From Trichinella spiralis (Eukaryota > Nematoda > Enoplea > Trichinellida > Trichinellidae): a DNA stretch of 64,000 bases. Under the pieces are notes generated by a model. The model did no database searches. It was not told the DNA's origin and saw only the letters and a program-made list of their open reading frames with translations. Positions 13,801-24,955 of the stretch are shown one piece after another. The translations under genes and the position numbers were made by a program. The number at the start of each line of letters is the position of its first letter. Position 1 is the stretch's first letter. The stretch spans positions 10,840,067 through 10,904,066 of the forward strand of contig CM012954.1 in assembly GCA_000181795.3 (NCBI GenBank), given 5' to 3'.

Positions 13801-15800
13801 TTGGAATTGAATCCGGCTGAAAAATTTACAACCAAGAGTCTATCCATTAAGCACAACTGCTGCACGTTTCATCATCAATCGATTGTAATCACGTTTCCTA
13901 TTGTTCCTGCATACACAGCACGTGCTATATAACACAAGCAGTATTAATTGCTCGTGAAATTAGCCAAGCTTCAAAAGTTTTTTTCTCAAATATTTATTTA
14001 TTATTCGTATAATTAATTATGCAAGCAAAATTATGGAAAAGAAAAAGTCGTTTCAACTATTTTCATTTCACTTTTTCTTTCACATTCTTATGCAAAACTT
14101 ATTTGTTATACAGATGATCAACTTTGCTCATCAGAAAAAAAGATACACATTAATATGACAAAAGGCGCGTAGAATTGTAGAATAAATTATTTGAAAAGCT
14201 TCAAATTGTATTTTTACACTTTTGGAGAACTTTAGCTTGTTGAATAGCACAACTTTATGCAAAATAAATTATTTGCGATGTGAAATTATTAAAAGTTAAT
14301 TGTGATTATTTAGAATTTTATGCGAAACGTTCACTTCCACTATTTTCCACATAACTTTTGACATTCTTCTATTTCATCTTTTATTGTTCAACTTTTGCAT
14401 ATTGTTAAACTATGAATAATAAGTCGCATATAATAAGTGAACTTTAAATCGAATTTAAATCAGTTTTAACTGGACAAAGTCAACAATTTATTGTTCAGTG
14501 GTTCACTTTTCAATCTGAAAACAAAATTTAAAATCACCGTTCGACCAAGGATGGCATTATAATCGCATTATTTTGACCAATATTAAATTGATACACAGTA
14601 CACTGTTTTTGAAATTCTTTTTTGTCATGCTGCATGTTTTTTTTAACATTTCATGTTTTGTTTTCTAAATGCAGAAAAAGCATTTCAAACTGTATTGCGT
14701 TGAGGTAATTTATTAAGCTTTTCTTATTTGTGAAATTTAAATTCCATCAAAATACGTTTGATTACATTCATTTATTCAATGCGTGTATAATATAACTGCC
14801 ATACGTACAGATAGATGCAAGTGAATTATCATCATTTTTGTCATCATCATCGACGGATTGAAATGAATTGAATTGAATAATTTTTAATTGTTCATGCTGT
14901 TCTGTGTTTTTCATCCAAATTTCACGTTTACCAGTACTTACAAGCTACTGAAGAAATGCTTGAAACTTTACATTCAGGCAAATTAAAAATCTCTTCTTTT
15001 CAGTAAATTTCATTGAAATCGCTTTTCAACACTCTGTTCAGTGTTGCAATTATTACAACAGTAGCAAAGGAAATCATATGGAGTGAAATTTCAATAATAT
15101 TTAAAAGTAAATAATAAATAATGATCGGGAATAAATGATTTTTGAATAGAAATTGTCAAATGTTTCATCAGTGGCTTTCCAGAACAGTTATTCATTTCAA
15201 TATATACATATTGATTTCACTATTTACCCATTATTATTATTATACAATTTGCAAAACATGTTTGTTATCTTAGAGGCAAGTTTACAGAGGTATTTTTTCT
15301 CTATCAATAAGAAAGCTATCTGCAATGCTCTGCGACGTTCAATTGCATCGTTTGAATCAAATAAGCGCAACTGTTCAGATTGACAAAATATTTGCATCAT
15401 AGAAAAGAAAATATCCAAACCGAAAAGCATCCAACGATTATTATCTGAATCAGCAATTGTTTCCGAGCATCATTCATCGAATGCATCAGCATTTCATTTT
15501 TAATCAACTCAGCTTCAGGGTTTGAATATTCTGAAAGGTGGTAAAATAAGTGGTTAACAAATGCAACAGTGCGGCAGAGCCCTCCACTTCAAATCACTTC
15601 AAATTTATATTTCTCCTATAAATAAACGTAGAATACACCGAATTATTTTTCTAAAAAACGCTCAATTCAAACAGTTCACGAATTTCAAATATTAAAATAA
15701 CACAAATATAACTCATTTATTATGATTAAATCCAATTATTGAGTATGTTTAAAAAATAGAAATAGACTGGTCGTTTTGTAAGAGAAAAAATTCTTGAACA
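10868..15800. other. Gene-free AT-rich stretch
   Basis: I find no gene I can support. Open frames here (e.g. 12555-12918, 13523-13810) are rich in K, F, N and I and show no motif. A short purine-rich run (GGAGGGGGGGTGGGG) sits near 13780. Confidence 0.6.
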
Positions 15801-15804
15801 TCAA

Positions 15805-16045
15805 GTTAGAGTATACTGTAAAAATTAAATTATGAAAATGATTTACAATTGAAAATACCGCAATACACAGTAAATTGGTTGCCAAATCACTGATTAGAAG
15901 GTAACAAAATAACGGACCAATTATAGAAAAACAATCATTCTATCAGTGGTAAATGCCTCGGTTGTTCAGTGGTGTGCGATTGACGGTGGCGGTGCGTATC
16001 TAAAGTGCAAGAGAAAAAAGCTGTATTCAGGTAAAAATTTAATTT
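15805..16045 (+). repeat. Dispersed repeat block A, copy 1
   Basis: Shares ordered blocks with 19120-19335 (direct) and 21195-21415 (inverted). These are a TTGCCAAATCAC-type segment, a CCAAT box (15917-15921), a GC-richer GGTGGCGGTGCG segment, and an exon-like end CTGTATTCAG|GTAAAAATTTA (donor after 16030). The 23 bases starting at 16021 are identical to those at 19301. The CCAAT-to-donor spacing is about 110 bases. It reads like a promoter plus first non-coding exon, or the end of a mobile element; no transposase is seen in it. Confidence 0.8.
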
Positions 16046-16522
16046 TACAACTTACTTTCTCATCTTGTGCATGAACATTAGTATATTTATCTCTTTAAGT
16101 AGGTTTTCATTTGAATATACACAACAATTGATATACTTTTCATGCAGAATACTCAAATACACATAATTGAACGTAGAAGGTATTGAAAAAACTAATTCTG
16201 TTTCAATTTATTAGTTTGCGCTGTCATCAAGAATTAACTGTGGAACAGGGTTAACTTTTCAACGATTATTTGCTCACGGCGTTGAATTTCATTCTAAACA
16301 GAACTGATGGCTGAATATAACTTAGCGCTTAGTGTTTTCTGTCGTGTAATACAGCGAAATGCCGCTTTTCATACAGAAATTAATTTCATTATCACATATT
16401 ACTTTTTTCATTCCATATCATCAAAGATATTAGCTAAATTATATTTTTCGTCAAGCTGATTTCGTTTTCCAGCGTGTACAACTACATTGCTTATATTTCA
16501 ATGAAAACATTTTTGCTATTAG

Positions 16523-16930
16523 TTCCATTTATGTAGGCCATATTGGAATTTTCAAATATCAAATCCAGAAATGCAGAGGCGTGTTTTGGCAAAGTCAATG
16601 TTTTTGTTATGGGCGTTTTTCTGTCAGATAGTTTATATTTTGCTGAATTGTAAACGTCAAGGTCATTTTGAATTTTCAGTAGGTTTCATTGGTTGAATTT
16701 GGCAGTGCATCTGAATATTTTTTTCAAATCATTTCAAACCTTCATTTTTCGTATTGTGTTCCAGTTCATCTTTGAGTAGCTTATTCAGCGCACGTAAAAC
16801 GCTTTTCAGCGCAACGCGCGCAATATCTGACTTTAATGCAAATATGGGTGGTCTGAAAATTGCCTTCATATTAACAGTGGGCCAGTTAAATTGACTTTGT
16901 TGACTAACGGCAGCGGTGAACGGCATTTGC
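16523..16930 (+). repeat. Dispersed repeat block B, copy 1
   Basis: Homologous to 19998-20410 in the same orientation, starting with an identical 19-base segment (TTCCATTTATGTAGGCCAT). Shared landmarks in order are GGCCAT...GAATTTT, GAGGCGTGTTTTG, GTTTTTGTTATG, CAGATAGTTTATATTT, GCTGAATTGTAAAC and AAGGTCATTTTTGAA-like. Similarity fades towards the 3' end. The copy-to-copy offset (3475) is close to that of block A (3280), so A and B probably belong to one larger duplicated unit. Confidence 0.8.
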
Positions 16931-17729
16931 TCAATTTATTAAATCGTTAAGTACAAAGTAAGATATGCTTTTAGAGAAAGAAGAATGTTATCTTTTCAAA
17001 CATAGGCGTTGTCTAGTTTGAATGCAAATTCGCGTGCAACTGCAATTTGTTTGCTTTTGAGCTTATGTGACCTGAATAATGTTTGCTTAACGAAATGAGC
17101 AATACGTTTGATACTTGTTAATTAGTAGAAATGAACGTTATGCAAATTTTTTCGTGACTCTTGAAATTTATTTGAAATAATTGTAGGCGATCGTTGTGCG
17201 GCGAATGAACAATGGCGTTTTCAATGCGATGACGGACGAAGAATAGCAATAAAAACGGCTTTGTTTTTTTTATTTATTATAACATTATTTCATTGGACTA
17301 ATTCTTCTACATTTAGAAACAGAAGAATAGAAGATGGACGCGAACGTCCGGTTTGAATTTGTTGAGTTAGGTTAATTAGGTAAACTTCACTGAGGAGTTC
17401 TTGAGTCTGTAAGTTATATAAATTCGAGCTGTAGGTTATTGAGCATTTAATTCACATGTTTGTTAATTAGAGTAATTGGGCGTAGATCATGAGTACTATT
17501 ATTTAAATGAATTTGAGTGGCTTTCCGCATTTGAACGTTTTCACGTCTCATGCTTTGTCGAGTTGAGTTCAGGGTTCATTTGCGGAATGTGAAATAATTG
17601 AATAATTTGTCTACCATTTCAAAAGACAATTTTTGAGCATAGTGAGTTGGTAGCACTGCTACAGTTTGAGTATTAGAATAAGTAAATGTTTGAGAATAGC
17701 AGTGCAAGGATAGGAGGAATGTGTGATAG
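16931..17729. other. Unannotated DNA between repeat block B and GC-rich islet
   Basis: AT-rich, with no coding frame or element that I recognise. Confidence 0.5.
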
Positions 17730-17997
17730 GCTGGTGTGCAGGAGTTCGACGGGTTACACTGCACGACGCGACCCTAACCGTATCCAATGATGAAAGTCCA
17801 CATTTTCAAAGCTCACCTCTTCCTCTCCCGGTTGCGGTACCAGAGGCCTACCGCCTTGCTCGGATCCCAGCAATGGGATCTCAAGCAAGGTTTTTTTCAG
17901 CTCGACCGCCCCTGCGCCGCCCCCCGCCCTCCTGCTTGTTAACGGGGACTTCCACGGCGGAACCTCCTAGTAGCAATAATAATAATAATACTATTGT
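17730..17997 (+). mobile_element. GC-rich islet with (AAT)n tail, possible non-LTR retrotransposon 3' end
   Basis: About 270 bases are markedly GC-richer than the surroundings (runs such as CGCCCCTGCGCCGCCCCCCG) and end CTAGTAGCAATAATAATAATAATA. A GC-rich 3' segment closing in a short simple-repeat tail in AT-rich DNA is the usual appearance of a 5'-truncated LINE or SINE. No reverse transcriptase is present and the family is not identified. Confidence 0.35.
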
Positions 17998-19119
17998 TTA
18001 AGCGTTGTTATGAATATAATTATTATTTAATAGTAACCAGCAGTGGAAACGTCCGCATGTTCATATTCCAATGCTGGTGGATCAAAACGCTTGGTTTCGC
18101 ATGATAATCAGCAAAAATTAAAAAAGTATTCTATTTATTCAGCAGTTTCTATCTTGTTCATTTATTGTCATTTTCTTCTTTTCAGTGCTTTCTTTAAGTA
18201 ATTCATATTAGCAACATGTTCATTTAATATTCATATGTTCTCATTCTCATTCATTATCATATTTTGTACTGTGTGAGTGTGAGTGTGTGTGGTTTATTGC
18301 ATAAATAATATTGCTTATCTGATATTGAATAACTTCCAAATAAGAATTTTACTGTATGATGGAATATTTGATGTAAAAGAGATTTCTGTAGAGCACAGTA
18401 AGGAAAAATAGCACTGAAAGTGAAGAAGAGAAAATATAATTTCATTTAGAATTTATTTTAATCTATCCTGAATGATTTTTAAGCAAATTTAAAATAAATA
18501 AGTCACTTGTGTTTCATTGTAATCCAAATCAGTTTTGGAATCACCGTTTTGAACATTGTCAAAAATGTGAAAAATGGGCAACTTGAAAATCATAAACATC
18601 GCGCCGATGCGGAGAAATTACAAACGGTGTTATGCGACGTTTCAAATCCTCAACAATTCTACATTGTGTTTGAGGTTATTCAAATTTTCTCTCTAAGAAA
18701 CTGAAGGTAAGCCAGTTCTAGAAAGTAACAGACAGAGAATATGATTTTACTCAATATTCACAAAATTTCGCTTTGATTGCACATAATTGAAAAATATTTG
18801 TGCGTTTATGCCTTCCATATTCACACAACCTGTTAATGGTGATCTAATGTTATATTTATGCTTTAAGTTTTTTTTATTTTTACGATTCAGTTGACTTTAT
18901 ATTCGTAATTTAATAAGATAATTATTTCATTGTTGGAGTATGTTAATGTTATAATTATAGAAGACTTTTTTTTAACATTTATGACACAATTGCACTGGAA
19001 TTGTTATATTATAGAAGACATAATCAAACACATAGACAGGAAAAGAAGCAAATGAAATATGGAAAGGAGAAAAATGGCTATTAAATTAAGTTAAATTATA
19101 TTTCAAAAATAAGATCACA
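17998..19119. other. AT-rich spacer between the repeats
   Basis: No supported gene or element. It contains a short (TG)n/GAGTG run near 18272-18292. Confidence 0.5.
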
Positions 19120-19335
19120 GAAATATAATTAATTGAAAATGTAGTAATCTACAGTATGTGAATTGCCAAATCACCGATAAGGAGGGTGTGAAATAATAGG
19201 CCAATCAGAGAAAGGCAAACGTTGTATCGACAGTTATTATTTTATTTTGATGGTGTGCAATTAGCGGTGGCGGTGCGTAACTAAATTACAAGTGAAAAAA
19301 CTGTATTCAGGTAAAAATTTAATACTGAAACTTAT
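19120..19335 (+). repeat. Dispersed repeat block A, copy 2
   Basis: Second direct copy of the CCAAT-bearing block. CCAATCAGAGAAAGGC is at 19201, GCGGTGGCGGTGCGTAAC follows, and the exon-like end CTGTATTCAG|GTAAAAATTTA has its donor after 19310. It is followed 300 bases later by an acceptor and a short ATG exon (19633-19694). Its best match to copy 3 is the CCAATCAGAG...CGTTGTATCGA stretch. Confidence 0.8.
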
Positions 19336-19632
19336 TTTTTTTGATATTTTTCTTTGAATGCATGTATATTTAAGTGATCATTTTTAATTTTTATATGCAT
19401 CGAAATTGAAATATATTAAAAACAGAATTCTCAGTTTTGTACAGTTAATATAGCTGTGTGAAAAAGTATTCCACTTTACTAATTGTTATTCTTTTAAAAA
19501 CTTTGTATACCGATATTGTAAACAATTACTTTTTAATTAGAAAACAGTTAATTATTATATTTGCTGTAAGTCCACATTGTGATGATGTGCGAACAGTTTT
19601 GATTTAATATATCATTTTTACAGGTATAAGGA

Positions 19633-19694
19633 ATGGAACAAAAAAAAAGTGAAAGCGCGGACGACACGAAGCAGAACAAGAGAAGACAAGAGAG
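19633..19694 (+). CDS. Short lysine-rich putative coding exon in repeat unit, copy 1
   Basis: It follows an acceptor-like ATTTTTACAG and starts ATG 9 bases into the putative exon. It encodes 20 residues (MEQKKSESADDTKQNKRRQE) and ends at a consensus donor AG|GTAAAT. A diverged copy with the same start context and K-K-S-E-x-A-x-D-T-K-x-N pattern is at 20592. The pairing with the block A donor suggests a two-exon 5' end of a small gene, but no downstream exon was found. Protein status is uncertain. Confidence 0.3.
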
Positions 19695-19997
19695 GTAAAT
19701 GCGATTTCTTCTGTGTGCTTATTTTGTGCAGCGGTGCTAATGTAGCTAATTAAGTTACCTAAGTTTGTAATCTGTAAGATATTTTTTTATTTAAACTGTA
19801 TTTTTTGTTCTTCATATTTTGTCGAGATGAGGAAAGAATTCATCTTTACAAGATTGTTTATTTCACGTAAACCACTTTTAATGCTGCGCGCGTAGTTTTG
19901 TCCGTTAAGTACCTCAGCATTTATTGCAAATCATCTTTTTCAGTAGCTAAACAGAAAATTACTCAGTTGAAAGCGTCTTATTGTATTAGAAATCAAA

Positions 19998-20410
19998 TTC
20001 CATTTATGTAGGCCATTTTTGAATTTTGAAAGTTCAACTTCAGCCCTGTGGAGGCGTGTTTTGACTAAGAAAATGTTTTTGTTATGGCGTTATCTGCCAG
20101 ATAGTTTATATTTCGGCTGAATTGTAAACATAAAGGTCATTTTTGAATTTTCAAATAGTCCATTCCTTATTGGTAGAATTGAACAGTGCATTTCTCTTAT
20201 TGACATTGTATCGCGGTATATTTTAGAGTTGATCTTCACCAAGAAGTTTCAATGCACAAAAACCGGTTTTGAACGCTGCGCTATGCAAATAACGATCACC
20301 ATAAAGGTGCCTTATCGTCAGTTAGGGCACGCTCGTTCGTTTGACTTACGTGGCAAGTGGTAGCGTCGTGAAACGTTCTCTGAGTTTATGACGTCAAATT
20401 ACTGAAAAGT
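19998..20410 (+). repeat. Dispersed repeat block B, copy 2
   Basis: Direct copy of block B (16523-16930). It contains the internal pair GGCCATTTTTGAATTTT and GGTCATTTTTGAATTTTCAA, the latter at 20135. A 22-base match to that second motif occurs inverted at 26041-26062. It lies between the two copies of the short lysine-rich exon. Confidence 0.8.
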
Positions 20411-20591
20411 AATTCCTCATTCTTTCCACTTGTGTTACTTTTTTTCAAAATATTTTGCACTTATACCGCTTAATTAAAATCAGTTAATTAATATATTTGA
20501 AAATTCAATTTTCAGTTTCTCATTACTTTTACTATGTATTGGAGTGAAAACATTTTTGAATTAATATTTAACATTTTTACAGATATGAACA

Positions 20592-20729
20592 ATGAAGAAA
20601 AAAAGTGAAAACGCTGTCGATACGAAGCGAAACGCGTACGGCACGAAGCACAACACAAATTTTTTATTAATTTTTAACACAAAATTTTTAATAATTTGCT
20701 TCTGTATTTTGTCCATGCATATAAGATAA
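20592..20729 (+). CDS. Short lysine-rich putative coding exon in repeat unit, copy 2
   Basis: An ATTTTTACAG-type acceptor is followed by ATG AAG AAA AAA AGT, encoding MKKKSENAVDTKRNAYGTKH and then a hydrophobic read-through to a stop (46 codons including the stop). It is clearly related to the exon at 19633 but lacks its donor. It is probably a degenerate copy or an alternative terminal exon. No known family. Confidence 0.25.
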   Translation: MKKKSENAVDTKRNAYGTKHNTNFLLIFNTKFLIICFCILSMHIR

Positions 20730-20938
20730 CAATGTTGCCGGTTCCACACTGACTAAAGTGACAACCGTGATGCGCAATTTTTAGTACTTCAACCCAGCAT
20801 GTGCATTATATTAAATTATCAATTCATTATGCTTGTGTTTTAAGTAAATGTTATGTTTTGCCATTATTCTGTTTTAGGCATTCATTTTTCTTCTTTTCAA
20901 GTGGTTGATCAAAGGTCTGATTGAAATGGTTCACTAAA

Positions 20939-20948
20939 NNNNNNNNNN
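20939..20948. other. Assembly gap (10 N)
   Basis: Ten Ns mark a scaffold join of unknown true length. It falls inside the repeat island, as expected where repeats break an assembly. Confidence 0.99.
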
Positions 20949-21194
20949 AACGCCATACCCAAATGCAAATTGGAAAACTGAACTCATTCGACGAATTTAA
21001 TCTACACAACTGTACGAAATAACAAATTAAATCATAAATTTCTTGACACAGTTCATCGTTGAACTATTATACATAATTGGAAAATCTGCCTTGAAAGTTT
21101 ATCAATTTTTATGCGTATTAAAATGAAAAAAATACTCAAATACTTGAATACACATGCTTTCATACTTTAAATACAACAGGAAAATATGTTTTAA

Positions 21195-21415
21195 TGTAAA
21201 TTTCTACCTTTATGCAGTTTCTTTCACTTGCCGCACCGCAACCATTAATGGAAAATCTCTCAAATGAAAATATTAACCATCGATACAACGCTTGCTTTCC
21301 TCTGATTGGTCTGTTACTCTGTAACCATCTTATCGGTGATTTGGCAATTGATTACTGTATTTTACGGTATTTTTCATTGTGAACTGTAGTTTCATGATTT
21401 TATTTTTACACTATA
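21195..21415 (-). repeat. Dispersed repeat block A, copy 3 (inverted)
   Basis: On the minus strand it reads AGTATAGTGTAAAAAT..., the TTGCCAAATCACCGATAAG segment, a CCAAT box (ATTGG at 21305-21309), AAGCAAGCGTTGTATCGA, GGTTGCGGTGCGG and the donor-like ATAAAG|GTAGAAATTTA. The outer edge aligns with copy 1 (AGTATACTGTAAAAATT). CCAAT-to-donor spacing is about 100 bases, as in the other copies. Its position opposite copy 2 places the two blocks as inverted flanks of a 2.3 kb interval that contains the N gap. Confidence 0.75.
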
Positions 21416-22828
21416 CTTCAAATACCTATTTGAATATTTTTTACGCATTGCTTCCTCCATTCACAGGCAGCGTCGAACTGAAACTGATGTTGACGTAATA
21501 ATCAATGAAAATTTTTTAAAAATACTTTGACAATTAAAGCGTTTAATATTAAGTGAATTTCAACTTAGTTTCAATTTCTTTTCTTCTTATAGATGTACAT
21601 AAATTTTTTTTAATATTTTCTTCTAAACAATACAGAATTGTGAGTCATTCAATCACCCTCTTGTTTTAAATATGAATCACTAATTTAATATACACACATT
21701 TATTTATTATTTGATAATTGCATAGAAAAAATAAATAAATAATCACCAAAAATTATAGTGCAATGAATGAAATAAAATTTAAACAAAACCTTAAAAATGA
21801 TTGCTTGGAAGGTGTGAACAGAAATTTCAACTTGGAAAAGCCTAATGCAAATGGCCATACCAATAGCATGTTCGTATTCAAAAAAGAAGACAAATTTCTT
21901 CATCGTTATGTAACTAATTATAAATCAAAGAACTGCAATTTACCAAACGGTTTCTCATTGTTCAGTTCTCATCTTCATTTGGGGTACATTTTGAAGTATG
22001 ATTAATCATTTTCATAAAATGAAAATGAATACAAAGTGAGTGACTGGTTTAGCACTGGAAGTTATTTCTCAGTTATTTTGAAAATGAAAGTGCACCTCTT
22101 CTATCCACTATCAAATGGTATTAAAATGTAATTGTTTCAAATCAAGAAACTAAGCATATAATATTGAATGCTCATGCAATTTTCATTCATTTCTCCTTAC
22201 AATTAAAGGCAACACAAAATTCTCTATTCTAACTGCTGCATTATGGTTGAAGAAGATTTAAATATAACCGTGCCATTCATGAAATGACTTTGATTTTTTA
22301 CTGTTAGCATTTATTTCGCGAACGTTATTTTGAATTCCGCAAAGTTTAGTCAATTTGAAAATTAAAACACATAAACCGCATGCTCAATGTTTGTTAAATG
22401 CTTACACACTAAACGGTGAATTATATCACAATCATTCGAAAAATGATTCAGATCGATTCAAATTCGAAAATGATCTAGCCTAATCAAATTGATTAATGAG
22501 AAAAGTTTCCGCCAAAGTGAGCCGGCGCGGATTTATTTGTACATGTGCGGTGGAACTTTTCCTTCGCGTTCACGTATCGGTCAAGATTTGCATTGGTAAT
22601 ATATTGCCATTGGTTGAAATAACTTGCAATATGATTCGACCTCATGTAAATGGTTTTTATTGGACTGTAATTGTTGGGATTCCATTAGCTAATAATTTCT
22701 AGTATTTGATTAGCCAATAACTCTCAATTTTGAATGGGTGCAATATCCAATGATTCATTGGTTCATTTTGCTTTCTTTTATATTTCTGTTACAATTATGC
22801 TAATATTAAATGAAATTTGAAATTCTAA
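21416..22828. other. AT-rich spacer before the piggyBac-derived gene
   Basis: No supported gene. A small GC-richer patch (about 22510-22580, AGCCGGCGCGG...) has no recognisable content. Confidence 0.5.
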
Positions 22829-22850
22829 TTAACCCTTTCATTATGAAATT
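22829..22850 (-). mobile_element. Candidate piggyBac terminal end (TTAA + CCCTTTCAT...)
   Basis: A TTAA tetranucleotide followed by CCCTTTCATTATGAAA lies about 220 bases beyond the transposase stop codon. piggyBac-type elements insert at TTAA and commonly begin CCC/CCCT, so this is a plausible 3' terminus. I did not find a matching GGG-TTAA end within the 1.5 kb 5' of the gene, so the element looks one-sided. Confidence 0.4.
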
Positions 22851-23052
22851 ATTTTCCTTCAGCAGAATTGAAAACTTTTAATTCTGATCATTTTATAGAT
22901 TTTAACTGTGAAATATTTTCACGTAGTTAGATGATTATTTCTAGGTTGTTGGAACGAGATTTGAAACATCAGCCCTTTGTTTATGCATCAATAAAAGCAA
23001 TTTGCATAAAAAACTATTTTCCAGTTTAATTGTTTCATACATTACTCTAGCT

Positions 23053-24955
23053 CTAACGTGTATGATAACTGCGAAAACAGTTCCGTTCTTGTGTAAGACA
23101 TAAAAAAACCTGGCATTTGCTACAGCTAAATTGTACTATTTTCGAGCAAAGCTTGCATCGCATTCGCTTTTCGCTAGACAAAGGCCAGTGAGAAATTTCG
23201 TCGTAGCGCAAATCAGCGGCTAAGGATCTCGTCAAAATGCGGGTTCCTCTTGTAGTCCCATCTGCCGTTGGACTGGTCGACAAGCGTGACTTCGGTCCTC
23301 TTCGAACAAGTTCAGATGCTTCTTCAGCATGGCACAGCGAACTCGCTACACTAATAGTAAAATCCAACAAGTTCAACGGCTTTTCTGAAGAGCCGGAAAA
23401 CTCTTCGACGTCTTTTCGGTAAATGAGCCACGCATTTGCTACTGCGGAACTCAGCAACCAGTACAAGATTCTTCGGTGCCATTTTTTGCTTTTGTGGTCC
23501 AATTTGTATAGACCGTTCAGCATGTTGCTTATGTGAACACCACCCATCGACTGTCTGTAGTCGTTGACAATTTGGGGAACAGGAACTTGGATGAACGTTT
23601 TACGTTTCATATCATACATCTGCTTTTCCACGACAGGATCCGTACCGACAAATGTAGAAGACAGTATCACTGGGCGGTTGTCCAACCACTTAACAAGACC
23701 AACACCGTGTTTGGGGTCGGTGACGGCCGCGTATGAACCCCTACCACGTCGTTTGAGGTTCGAGTCGTCTTCCAGTTTGGCGCCTCTCAGGCGGTTCGAT
23801 CGCAGAGTTCCAGTGCTCCATATTCCCATCTCCTTCAGCATCACTTGAACCTCGAGGAAATTAAAGTGACTGTCAAAGTAGACTTTGTGGTTGGCGTGTT
23901 TGGGTAAAGTTTCGCACAACTTCAACACCACATCTCCTGACACAAAGCCGGACGACATTTCAACTTCTACTTCGTTGTCGTCACAAAACAGGAAGTCATA
24001 TAGGAGACCAGAAGCACCGCATCTTACATAAATCTTTATTTCCCATTTATTCGGTTTACACGGAAGCGGCTGACGAATGCCGCAACGCCCTTTGAATGGT
24101 ATTACTGATTGGCCAATGGAGTGTTTTTCTTCATTTTTCAGTCCCCTGCAAGACTGAAGAAACAAATTGAGAAGAGGCCGGACTTTGTAAAATGTGTCGT
24201 AGGACGGATGGTGTCGGTCAAGAACGGCTTTTTCGTTGTCGTTGAAGTGCAAAAAACGTAAGAGTTCAATAAATCTGTTGCGGCTCATACTGTTCGCAAT
24301 TGAATCCACACGGAAGTATGCCGACCAGTACATTCTGAACTGTGGAAGCGTAACCACTCCCATCTTGAGAAGCACGCCGAGAAACGTTTCCACTTCGGTT
24401 TCAGTTGTTCTAAACTTTGATTTCTTCTGTGCAGCATAGATATTTGTGTATTCTGTTATTAGACGAATTGCATCTTTGGTGATAAAATATCTGAAGTAGT
24501 CAACTGGACTCTTTTCTTGTTCATCGCCTGAAATGTGGTTACATGTACAAATGCATATTTGAATTACTCGCACTTTCGTCCATGGAATCTTCTTCCGTCC
24601 AAGGTACATCGCGATTGACTAATCGTTGGCTTTTCCACTTGAAATTGAACGTCTTTTTTCGTCTTCTTTCAGATACCTCAATCGGCGTTTCTTCATCTGA
24701 GCTGAAGTTTTCTTCCTCACCATCTGCTAGCAATTCAACTGACTCATCAGAATCTATATCAAGTTCAGAATCGTCGGCATCCGGCAAAACTATCAGCTCT
24801 GGTTCCAAACGACCATGGCAATTTCTTCTAACATGCATATCAACGTTCATGTTCACACGCAAACAAACGATAAAAACAGGGAATGATTTGGTTTCAAATC
24901 CGAGTTCTTTATATATTGGACAAAATGGCGAAAACAATTTTGACCCAGCCACCAA
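23053..24955 (-). CDS. piggyBac transposase-derived protein, catalytic triad altered
   Basis: An intact 620-codon reading frame in two exons (24955-24568 and 24527-23053). They are joined by a 40-nt intron (GTAATT...ATTTCAG) that restores an in-frame ESASDEQEKSPVDYF. The start may instead be the internal ATG at 24850. The N terminus is acidic (DSELDIDSDESVELL), as in PGBD proteins. The DDE_Tnp_1_7 core follows with TNIYAAQ, FKGR...KPNKWEIKIYV, VYFD and VPVPQIVNDYRQSMGGV. The C terminus is a CxxC-rich zinc-binding domain (RCKLCSK...CSKCQVFLC). Of the catalytic aspartates only the middle one (VYFD, codon 348) remains. The first is Gly (SIGQSVIPF, codon 268), the third is His (GGVH, codon 461), and the nearby fourth acidic position is Asn (codon 464). 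The protein should therefore be unable to cut DNA although it has no stops or frameshifts. It is either a domesticated DNA-binding protein or a recently inactivated copy. Its GC content is above that of its surroundings. Confidence 0.92.

Noticed and set aside
12555-13810. Open frames of 68-95 codons
   Set aside because: Composition follows AT-rich background (K, N, F, I), overlapping frames are equally open, and no splice-linked exons or motifs are seen.
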